Part shown: piece after piece, positions 52,520-61,081 of the stretch
Position numbering within the stretch: the first letter of the stretch is position 1
Layout: every line of letters begins with the position of its first letter
DNA from: Paracoccaceae bacterium
GTDB taxonomy: Bacteria; Pseudomonadota; Alphaproteobacteria; Rhodobacterales; Rhodobacteraceae
Direction: 5' to 3'
DNA: 64,000 bases
Assembly: GCA_021296235.1 (NCBI GenBank)
Contig: JAGWAS010000006.1
Coordinates: 22,075-86,074 of the forward strand
Position numbers and translations under genes: made by a program
The notes under the pieces: model-generated
Told to the model about the DNA's origin: nothing
Database searches by the model: none
The model's input: the letters and a program-made list of their open reading frames with translations, nothing else

Positions 52520-54134
52520 ACGGCTGACGCTCTACGACACGACACTGCGGGATGGCCAACAGACGCAGGGAGTTCAGTTTTCGCCCGACGAAAAACTGAA
52601 GGTGGCCGCGGCTCTTGATGAATTGGGCCTTGACTACATTGAAGCAGGTTGGCCCGGTGCCAACCCAACCGACAGCGAGTTCTTTGCCCGCATGCCGCAG
52701 ACATCTCATTCCAGGATCACCGCATTCGGAATGACAAAGAGAACCGGCCGCTCAGCTTCCAACGATGAATTGTTGGCTGAAGTGATGAACGCCGGCACCC
52801 GGTCGGTGTGCCTCGTCGGCAAATCCCATGATTTCCATGTCACAAACGCTCTGCGGGTGTCACTTGCGGAAAATCTCGAGAACATTGCGCTGTCGGTCAA
52901 GCATTTGGTCGAGAACGGATTTGAGGCACTCTTCGACGCCGAACATTTCTTTGACGGATATCGTTCCAACAGAGGTTATGCGCTTGAATGTGTCATCGCT
53001 GCTTTCGAAGCGGGCGCAAGGTGGATTGTGCTTTGCGACACCAATGGCGGTACCCTGCCACCTGTCGTGGGGGATGTAACCGCAGATGTAATCGATGCCG
53101 GAATCCCCGGAGAAAGGGTTGGCATCCACACGCATGATGATACCGGAACCGCTGTTGCCGGAGCACTGGCAGCTGTCGATTCCGGGGCACGGCAGATCCA
53201 GGGAACGCTAAACGGGTTGGGCGAGAGATGCGGCAATGCAAATTTTATGACGATCATTCCAACGCTGCTGCTGAAGGAACCCTACAAATCAAAATATGTC
53301 ACAAATGTTTCCGCATGCGGATTGTCAAAACTGACCAGGGTTTCGCGTCTGCTTGATGACATCCTAAACCGCGTGCCGGACAAATCAGCCCCATATGTGG
53401 GATCCTCCGCCTTTGTGCACAAGGCTGGGCTGCATGCCTCCGCGGTCGCCAGGGATCCAAGCACCTATGAGCATGTCGATCCTGGCGAAGTCGGAAACCA
53501 AAGGGTCATTCCAATGTCCAACCAGGCAGGCAAGTCCAACCTGGTTGCCCGACTGGATGAGGCGGGCATCGCCGTCAGCAGGGGAGATAGCCGCCTTTCC
53601 CAAATCATCGAAGTGGTGAAGCGACGTGAGAGCAAAGGCTACAGCTACGACACTGCCCAAGCCTCCTTTGAATTGCTGGCGCGCAGGATTCTGGGGAAGA
53701 TGCCAAAATACTTTTCGGTTGAGGCATTCAAGGTAACGGTGGAGCGGACGATGCAGGAGGATGTTGGATCCAGCACAAATTCGTTGGGAGAAGCTGTCAT
53801 CGACATTGCGGGGGAGAGGAGGAAGTCGGTTTCCGACGGCACAGATGGCAGGGAGGTTGACAATGGACCGGTGCATGCATTGGCAAGGGCGGTTCATAAG
53901 GATTTGGGCTGCTATCAGTCATATATTGACGACATGCGCCTGGTGGACTTCAAGGTGCGGATTACGAGCGGAGGCACTGAGGCGGTAACCCGGGTGATCA
54001 TCGACAGTGAAGACAGAAACGGAAAGCGCTGGTCGACCGTTGGGGTTTCGCCCAATATCATCAACGCCTCATTGGAAGCGCTTGTCGATGCCATCAACTG
54101 GAAACTTATCAGGGATCGGGCTCCCCCCCCATGA
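52509..54134 (+). CDS. cimA: (R)-citramalate synthase
   Basis: LTLYDTTLRDGQQTQGVQFS; EAGWPGANPTD; LCDTNGGTLP; overlaps cysS end. Confidence 0.92.
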   Translation: MTAERLTLYDTTLRDGQQTQGVQFSPDEKLKVAAALDELGLDYIEAGWPGANPTDSEFFARMPQTSHSRITAFGMTKRTGRSASNDELLAEVMNAGTRSVCLVGKSHDFHVTNALRVSLAENLENIALSVKHLVENGFEALFDAEHFFDGYRSNRGYALECVIAAFEAGARWIVLCDTNGGTLPPVVGDVTADVIDAGIPGERVGIHTHDDTGTAVAGALAAVDSGARQIQGTLNGLGERCGNANFMTIIPTLLLKEPYKSKYVTNVSACGLSKLTRVSRLLDDILNRVPDKSAPYVGSSAFVHKAGLHASAVARDPSTYEHVDPGEVGNQRVIPMSNQAGKSNLVARLDEAGIAVSRGDSRLSQIIEVVKRRESKGYSYDTAQASFELLARRILGKMPKYFSVEAFKVTVERTMQEDVGSSTNSLGEAVIDIAGERRKSVSDGTDGREVDNGPVHALARAVHKDLGCYQSYIDDMRLVDFKVRITSGGTEAVTRVIIDSEDRNGKRWSTVGVSPNIINASLEALVDAINWKLIRDRAPPP

Positions 54135-54904
54135 ACGCACGGGTCGTCGCTGAGATAGTTCAAAGTCGCGATCCTGACCGATTCCTGTCTGCGCACAGCG
54201 CCCCCGCTCCCCGGAGGCGTCATCTTTTTGCAATTTATGGGTTCAATTCCGAAGTGTCGCGGGCGGCTTGGGTTACCAACGAACCAATGCTCGCCAGGAT
54301 CCGGCTTCAATGGTGGAAAGACGCAGTCAACGCAATTTGTGATGGGCATGATCCACCCAAGCATGAGGTTGCGCTGGAACTTGCGCGCACAATATCAACC
54401 TTCGGGTTTCGGCGAACCCCATTTGAAGAGGTGATAGAAGCACGGGCGTCCGATGTTGATGCGCCCGATGGCGCATGTGCGGGCGGTTTCGACAGCTACA
54501 TCAACTCAACCTCCGGCAACGTCATGTGGTTGGCGGCGCTTGCCCTCGGTGCTCCCAACAAGACGGAAGACACGATACGTGATTTTGCCTGGGGAGCCGG
54601 TGTGGCCGCATATGTCAGGGCTTTGCCCGAGCTTGTCGAAAGGGGCAGGGCATGGATCGACCCGGCCGACAGTTCGATTTCCGGTTTGTTGTTGGAGGCC
54701 AGAGAACGCATAACTGCCGCCCGTTCAAACCGAAGGTCATTGCCAAGGTATGCGGCACCCGCCCTTCTTGCGGGCTGGAGGGCTTCAAGCACACTTGACA
54801 GGGCCATTTCAAATCCGGGACTGATAGCTGCGGGGAGGCTTGCCGAATCTGAATTCCGGCGGCGCGGTGTTCTTGCCTGGCGAAGCGCAACTGGCTTGTG
54901 GTGA
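54131..54904 (+). CDS. squalene/phytoene synthase family protein (NDUFAF6-like)
   Basis: RRRHLFAIYGFNSEVSRAAWVTNEPMLARIRLQWWKDAV; ATGA overlap with cimA. Confidence 0.82.
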   Translation: MNARVVAEIVQSRDPDRFLSAHSAPAPRRRHLFAIYGFNSEVSRAAWVTNEPMLARIRLQWWKDAVNAICDGHDPPKHEVALELARTISTFGFRRTPFEEVIEARASDVDAPDGACAGGFDSYINSTSGNVMWLAALALGAPNKTEDTIRDFAWGAGVAAYVRALPELVERGRAWIDPADSSISGLLLEARERITAARSNRRSLPRYAAPALLAGWRASSTLDRAISNPGLIAAGRLAESEFRRRGVLAWRSATGLW

Positions 54905-54921
54905 CGGCGCCGCATCCGCAG

Positions 54922-56130
54922 TCAGACGGGCTTGGGTCTCCTGAACCTGAGCCATAGCAGCGCACATCCCGCGAGCAGCAGGAACGGCACCATGGCCAAG
55001 TTCACCGACGTCCAGCCCTCCTGAACCGTTCCGCCGGCGCAGTTCATTAGGGTACCGGACGCAATCGACGCAACTGTTACGCAACCGAAGACAATCATGT
55101 CGTTAAGGCCCTGAACCCGCCCGCGTTCTTCCGGTGCATGTGCGTCAACCAGCATGGCGGTTGCACCTATGAACCCGAAGTTCCATCCGATCCCGAGCAG
55201 CACCAGTGCCCCGAAGAAGTTGTAGAGTTCGATTCCGGAGAGCCCCAATGAGCCGGATGTGGCAAGCAGGGCAAGACCCACGGCGACGATTCTCCTTGCT
55301 CCGAATCGGGCGATCAAATGACCGGTGAAGAATGATGGCGCAAACATTGCCAGAACATGTGCCGACACCACGTCAGCTGCTCTGTTTTCGGAAAATCCGC
55401 ACCCGACCACGGCAAGGGGCGTGGCAGTCATGGTAAGATTCATCAGCGCGTAGGACACCATGGCACAGACAATCGAAACAACAATTTCCGGCGTCGCAAG
55501 CAACTCCCGATAGCTCCTTGGAGGTTTGGGGTTGGTCTGCTTCCTGACCGGAACCGGAATGTCGAGCAGCAGGAAGAGAAAGACACCAATGATGTTGAGG
55601 GCAATGGCCGCAATGTAGGTGCCCACGAACGGAACCACATAGGCCTGCGCAGTCAATTTGACGAGTTGTGGTCCAACTATGGCAGCTGCAAGGCCGCCGG
55701 CCATCACATAGGAAATGGCCTTCGGGCGAAACGCCTCAGAGGCGGTGTCGGCAGCGGCAAATCTCAAAAATCCGTTGGCGGACATGTAGATGCCGGTGCA
55801 GTATGAAGCGACCAAGAACAGGGGAAATGAAGATAGATACAGGGCGTATGCCCCCAGCAGTCCTCCCATGCAGCCCGCCGTTGCGCCGACAATGAACCCG
55901 GCAACCCTGCCAAATTTCTGCATGACTTGGCTGAGCCAGGGGGCGGTCGTCATTGAACCAAAAACGATCAGAGATATTGGCAGGGTGGCCCAGCACACAT
56001 TCGAGGCCAATGACTGTCCGGCAAGGCCGCCAACGGTAAAGACCATTGGCAACTGCGCCCCTGCAGTGGCCTGAGCGAGAACCAACACCGCCACATTGCG
56101 TTTCTGGCGATTTGAAATGAACGGCAACAT
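54922..56130 (-). CDS. MFS transporter
   Basis: About 12 hydrophobic segments; LVDAHAPEERGRVQGLNDMIVFG MFS loop. Confidence 0.87.
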   Translation of the reverse strand: MLPFISNRQKRNVAVLVLAQATAGAQLPMVFTVGGLAGQSLASNVCWATLPISLIVFGSMTTAPWLSQVMQKFGRVAGFIVGATAGCMGGLLGAYALYLSSFPLFLVASYCTGIYMSANGFLRFAAADTASEAFRPKAISYVMAGGLAAAIVGPQLVKLTAQAYVVPFVGTYIAAIALNIIGVFLFLLLDIPVPVRKQTNPKPPRSYRELLATPEIVVSIVCAMVSYALMNLTMTATPLAVVGCGFSENRAADVVSAHVLAMFAPSFFTGHLIARFGARRIVAVGLALLATSGSLGLSGIELYNFFGALVLLGIGWNFGFIGATAMLVDAHAPEERGRVQGLNDMIVFGCVTVASIASGTLMNCAGGTVQEGWTSVNLAMVPFLLLAGCALLWLRFRRPKPV

Positions 56131-56286
56131 CCTGAGGTCCGTAGTTTCCGCCGCGATCTGCTGCAATAGGCAATTTCGCCACCGTGTAAATGCTGCCGAG
56201 TCATTGCGGTTTGAGCTCAGGTTGTCCGGGGAGGGTGATTGCTGTAGCGGTGGCGCCACCATTGTTCCAGGTCGCCGATTCCTTCC

Positions 56287-56916
56287 ATGAATTCAAAAAT
56301 CATCAAAGGTCGTGCAGAAATTGAGGAGGGGCTGCTCCACATTTGCTCCGTTGAACCCAAATTTTTCAGTGCGGCAGAAGTTTCAGGTCCGCTGCCAACC
56401 CGCTTGCGCGATGAGGGATTTACGACCTTGTTGGATATTATCGTCAGCCAGCAGTTGTCCGTTGCCTCGGCAAACGCGATCTGGGCGAGATTGAAGGATG
56501 CAGGGCTCACCCGGCGTTCAGCGCTCTGCAGTGCCGATATCAACGATTTGAGGGCATGTGGCCTGTCACGGCAAAAGGCCCAATATGCAACGGCCCTCGC
56601 ACAAAGCAACTTGGACTATTCGGAGTTGGCCGGAGTGGATGACGACGAGGTTGTGGAGCAGTTGACCAGAATCAGGGGAATTGGAGTTTGGACAGCTGAA
56701 ATCTATGCCATGTTCGCCCTGGGCCGGTCGGACGTTATCGCAGCGGGCGATCTTGCGCTCCGTGAAAGTGCCAGAATGCTGTTTGGTTATCAGGAGCGGC
56801 CCACGGTGAAAGAGCTGAGGAAAATGTCAGAACCTTGGTCGCCTTGGCGGGCCGTTGCGTCCCGTCTGCTGTGGGCATACTACCGGGCCGCATCCAATAG
56901 GGAAGGCATAAGATGA
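56287..56916 (+). CDS. DNA-3-methyladenine glycosylase II-like (HhH-GPD)
   Basis: FTTLLDIIVSQQLSVASANAIWARL; LTRIRGIGVWTAEIYAMFALGRSDVIAAGDLAL. Confidence 0.9.
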   Translation: MNSKIIKGRAEIEEGLLHICSVEPKFFSAAEVSGPLPTRLRDEGFTTLLDIIVSQQLSVASANAIWARLKDAGLTRRSALCSADINDLRACGLSRQKAQYATALAQSNLDYSELAGVDDDEVVEQLTRIRGIGVWTAEIYAMFALGRSDVIAAGDLALRESARMLFGYQERPTVKELRKMSEPWSPWRAVASRLLWAYYRAASNREGIR

Positions 56917-57575
56917 GCAGCCAATTCAACGTGCATCGTGCCGATGCAAAATCCGGTGAAACGGAAAGTATGGTTGTCCTGCTTCACGGTTATGGGGCGA
57001 ATGGTGGCGATCTGCTGGGATTGTCCGAGGTTTGGGGGCCCAGCATGCCAAACACCCTCTTCGTGGCACCCGATGCGCCCAGCCCGTGCGACAGCCACCC
57101 CGCCGGCCGGCAATGGTTTCCAATTGAGGCTGCAGGTCCCGTTGACCGCATGGATATGATTCACAATTTGATTAGATCATTCAATGAATTGAACGAGTTT
57201 CTTGATGCCGAGAATGAAAGGGCCGGCGTTCCTGAAGAGAAATCGATACTGGTGGGATTTTCCCAAGGAACGATGATGGCACTTCATGTGGGTCTTCGCA
57301 GGCAACGACAACTGGCCGGCATTGTCGGTTATTCCGGCAAATTGCTGAACCCGTCGCTGCTGGAATCCGAGTTGGTCTCAAGGCCGCCGGTAATGCTGGT
57401 TCACGGTCAAGATGATGAAGTTGTCCCGTCATCGCAATCTATCGAGGCGGATGAGTTCCTGAAGCGCAGCGGGATCAACTCTCAGCTCTACCTTGCACCG
57501 AGGCTTGGCCACAGCATAGACATGTTCGGACTTGGCTTGGCACTGAATTTCATGAAAACGCATCTGGACAGTTAG
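56913..57575 (+). CDS. phospholipase/carboxylesterase family alpha/beta hydrolase
   Basis: VVLLHGYGANGGDLLGLSEVW; ILVGFSQGTMMALHVGL; HGQDDEVVP. Confidence 0.9.
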   Translation: MSSQFNVHRADAKSGETESMVVLLHGYGANGGDLLGLSEVWGPSMPNTLFVAPDAPSPCDSHPAGRQWFPIEAAGPVDRMDMIHNLIRSFNELNEFLDAENERAGVPEEKSILVGFSQGTMMALHVGLRRQRQLAGIVGYSGKLLNPSLLESELVSRPPVMLVHGQDDEVVPSSQSIEADEFLKRSGINSQLYLAPRLGHSIDMFGLGLALNFMKTHLDS

Positions 57576-57651
57576 GCCGCACCGTTTCGGCAGTTCGGGT
57601 GGAGGCACCTATGACAAAATTGGCGGCCTGTTCACGCAATTGGAGAATCCG

Positions 57652-58236
57652 ATGACAACCCAACAGGAAATACTCGATTTCTGGTTTGCAGAAATTTCAC
57701 CGATGGAGCAGTTCATGGGCGGACCGGAGTTGGATGAACGGATCAAGTCGAGATTCGGGCAGTCATGGGAAAGGGCGGTTGCCGGAGAGTTCAGGGATTG
57801 GTTGGACACATCCGACGGTGCGGTTGCGTTGATCATTCTCTTGGATCAGTTTCCCAGAAATATGTTTCGCGGTTCTGGAAAATCCTTCGACAGCGATGCG
57901 CTTGCCCGGGAATGCGCAAGCGTTGCGATTGAGGCGGGCCATGACATGCTGCAACCGGAGCGCAGGCGCCTGTTCATTTACATGCCCTACATGCATTCGG
58001 AGGGTCCGGCAGATCAGGAGCACTGCGTGGAGTTAATTCGGGACCGACTCCCGGAAACCGGGGCGCTGAACCTTTTGCACGCCCGGGCACATCGAGACAT
58101 CATTGGGCTGTTTGGTCGGTTCCCTTACCGCAACGAAGCCCTCGGGCGCGAAAGCACTCGGGAAGAGATCAAATGGCTGAAGGATGTGGGCTACCGAAAA
58201 TTCGTTGAGCAGCTTGAAGCTGCAAAGGGGTCCTGA
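57652..58236 (+). CDS. DUF924 family protein
   Basis: QEILDFWFAEISP; ALIILLDQFPRNMFRGS; FIYMPYMHSE. Confidence 0.92.
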   Translation: MTTQQEILDFWFAEISPMEQFMGGPELDERIKSRFGQSWERAVAGEFRDWLDTSDGAVALIILLDQFPRNMFRGSGKSFDSDALARECASVAIEAGHDMLQPERRRLFIYMPYMHSEGPADQEHCVELIRDRLPETGALNLLHARAHRDIIGLFGRFPYRNEALGRESTREEIKWLKDVGYRKFVEQLEAAKGS

Positions 58237-58292
58237 CCGAAACCGACGAAGCATGCCAGACCCGAATTGGGTTGGGGATTGCTCGCGACGCG

Positions 58293-59039
58293 TCAATCCT
58301 GGCAGGCATTCAACACGGCTGCAAAATCATCCCCATTCAGGGAAGCTCCGCCGACAAGCCCACCGTCCACATCCCTGGTTCCAAAAATCTCGGCAGAGTT
58401 TTTTGGATTGACCGATCCACCATAAACGATTGCGATGTTTTCGGCTGCTCTTGATCCCAGCAGCTTGGAACAGTGGGACCTTATGAACCCGTGAGCATCC
58501 TCTATCTGCGTCCTTTCCGCCGTCCTTCCGGTTCCGATCGCCCACACCGGCTCATATGCGACAACCAGGTTCCGGTCGTTGGCGGTTTCCGGAATGCTTT
58601 CTGACAGCTGATCTCCGACAACCTGATGGGTTCTGCCTGCAAGGCGTTCATGTTCCGTCTCACCAACGCAGAGGATGGTTTTTAGACCCGCGGAAATGCA
58701 TGCCTTCGCCTTGCTGCGGACGAGTTCGTTGGATTCACCATGTCCAACCCGCCGTTCCGAATGTCCGACAATGCAATGTGTGGCACCGGCATCAGCGAGC
58801 ATGCGGGCGGACACATTTCCGGTGTATGCGCCAGCTTCCAACTGGTGACAATCCTGCCCACCCGTTTCGATGGCGAATTCGGACAAGAGCTCCGACATGC
58901 GATGGATCAGGGTTGATGGTGGACATACAACAGCGGTCAAATTCGCTGGAATCGACAAGCCCTTAAACTTGGCTACTTCGCCAAGGTCGATGCCGGTGCC
59001 GTTCATCTTCCAGTTTCCTGCAATCAGTCTTTGACGCAA
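58293..59039 (-). CDS. tpiA: triosephosphate isomerase
   Basis: RLIAGNWKMNG; VGHSERR; VAYEPVWAIGTGRTA; IVYGGSVNPKN; start probably TTG at 59039 (ORF open to 59090). Confidence 0.95.
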   Translation of the reverse strand: MRQRLIAGNWKMNGTGIDLGEVAKFKGLSIPANLTAVVCPPSTLIHRMSELLSEFAIETGGQDCHQLEAGAYTGNVSARMLADAGATHCIVGHSERRVGHGESNELVRSKAKACISAGLKTILCVGETEHERLAGRTHQVVGDQLSESIPETANDRNLVVAYEPVWAIGTGRTAERTQIEDAHGFIRSHCSKLLGSRAAENIAIVYGGSVNPKNSAEIFGTRDVDGGLVGGASLNGDDFAAVLNACQD

Positions 59040-59150
59040 CGTGAGCCTCCGGTCATTTGCTGCGGTTACAGTCTGGTGATGCCGCTGCAAGTTGGTCGGT
59101 TTGGCGCCGCGTCTCCAGTGAGGTGCAAGTGTGTGAGAAGGCTCCGAATT

Positions 59151-59504
59151 TCAATCATCGCCCTTGAATTTGATTGACTCGCCGCATCCGCAGGCTTCGG
59201 CGACGTTCGGATTGTTAAATCTGAATCCGGATTCCAGAAGTGTGGCCCCATAGTCGATTTCGGTCCCGAACAAGAACATCTGTGCCATGGGTGCGATCAT
59301 GACCCTTGCTCCGTCCTGTTCCACAACTTCGTCATGCTCGCAAACGCGATCAACAAACTCCATGGTGTATTCCATGCCGGCGCATCCGCCTTTCTTGACA
59401 CCGATCCGGAGCCCCTCCTTGCCGGATTGGTTCATCAGGCGAACAATCTGTGTTGCCGCGGAATTGGTAAGAGATATTGCTTGGCTATTTGGCGTTCCGA
59501 ACAT
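59151..59504 (-). CDS. HesB/IscA/SufA-type iron-sulfur cluster assembly accessory protein
   Basis: GLRIGVKKGGCAGMEYTMEFV; FNNPNVAEACGCGESIKF three-Cys motif. Confidence 0.94.
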   Translation of the reverse strand: MFGTPNSQAISLTNSAATQIVRLMNQSGKEGLRIGVKKGGCAGMEYTMEFVDRVCEHDEVVEQDGARVMIAPMAQMFLFGTEIDYGATLLESGFRFNNPNVAEACGCGESIKFKGDD

Positions 59505-59587
59505 CTGGAAATTAGTCCTTTCGGCACCCAATTCTGACTTTCAATGCAACTGAATGGTCGAATTCCGGCAGTTGCGCAAGAGATCGG

Positions 59588-59956
59588 TTACATGAAGCCC
59601 AATTCAAGTCTGGCTTCGTCCGACATCATCTCCATGCCCCAAGGCGGATCCCAAGTCAGCTCGACATTTACGCTCTTGACGCCTGCAAGAGGTTCAACGG
59701 CATCCGCCAGCCAGCCGGGCATCTCTCCGGCAACCGGGCAGCCCGGTGCAGTGAGCGTCATGATCAATTGCACATCTCCCTCGTCTCCGATGTCAATCGT
59801 GTAGATCAGTCCGAGGTCGTAAATGTTGACCGGAATCTCCGGATCATACACCGAGCGACAAGCCTCAACAATCGTGTCATGCAACGGATGGTCGACGCTG
59901 GAAGGTCTGATGAGGGGCGGCCCCTCCATTAGGTGTTCGTCTGTGACTGCCATCAT
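59588..59956 (-). CDS. SufT-like MIP18/DUF59 family protein
   Basis: SVYDPEIPVNIYDLGLIYTI; MTLTAPGCPVAGEMPGWLADAV. Confidence 0.92.
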   Translation of the reverse strand: MMAVTDEHLMEGPPLIRPSSVDHPLHDTIVEACRSVYDPEIPVNIYDLGLIYTIDIGDEGDVQLIMTLTAPGCPVAGEMPGWLADAVEPLAGVKSVNVELTWDPPWGMEMMSDEARLELGFM

Positions 59957-61081
59957 TGATTGCCAGGGAATTGAAGCTCGTAACTGAAAATAGCGGCAAA
60001 CTTGAAAAAGTCTAGTGTTTCAGTCGGAATTGAATTCGTAAAGAGGTCGTGTCTTGCTGAACGCAATTGGGCCGCCCCTGCTTGCAGACCCCGTCAAGCA
60101 AACCGGCAGCTCCCGCTGAATTGAGAATCTTCTGTAAAGCCCATTTGTCGGCATGCAGTGAGAGTGAGGTTTGTCGAGATGCCAATAGCCGCTGCCCTGC
60201 TCAACCAACTGCATTTGACTGGATGTGGAGACCTTTCAGACCAAGTGGTGAATTGAGAAACTCAAGACACGCGGAACTTTCACATGTCTGGCTTCCAGTT
60301 GCGACATGCAATTGCTGTGGGCCAACATGGTGTTTGAGGTCGGAATCGGGTTGGTTACCCAAGCTCAATGATCTTAGGTCAAGACTGTCATTCTGACTCC
60401 GCAATTCCAATCCATCGCATCAAGCTGGAATTTCGGGATAGGATTTTCTCTGGCACCCCATGCAAAATCAGGATTTTGAGCGCACAGTCCCGAACCAACT
60501 TGGCATTTGCATCGCAGCCTTCCATTCCGTGGCAAGCTTCAGGACTTCAACTGGCCCCTCTTGAAACATCATCGGCTGCGCCATTGTCGTAAGGGCCTGG
60601 TGCGAGTTCGATTGAGGACAGACTTCATTTGGTGTCAGTGAACCGAGATAGGTGGGAGAGGCCACCAAGCTACGCATCGGAATTCCATTCGGCGTGAAGA
60701 GGTTGATGCCTTGTACCCAGCCAACAGCAATCGGCACTCCGAAAATCACCCAGCAATTGGAATTTCGGCGAACGACGGAAAACCCGGAGTCTTTGGGTGT
60801 TTTGCGGGAAGTATTGACGGTTCGAACGAAGATGACTTAAGTTCGGTCTAAGAGAAAATGCAAACATTCGATCCATGATTGAATGGCGGAAGCAAAAAAA
60901 GATGGACTCCTTTGCAAGGGGGAAAACGATTGGCAAACCGGAGGTCATGGGGATTCCAATGATTGTGAACAGCAATGTCTGGAAATATTGGATCAGAACT
61001 TGGTCCCGAACTGAAAAACAGCAGGCCCATCAGTTTCAGCCAACCAGAATACCCAGAATCCATATCGCTTTCCTCGGCGAC

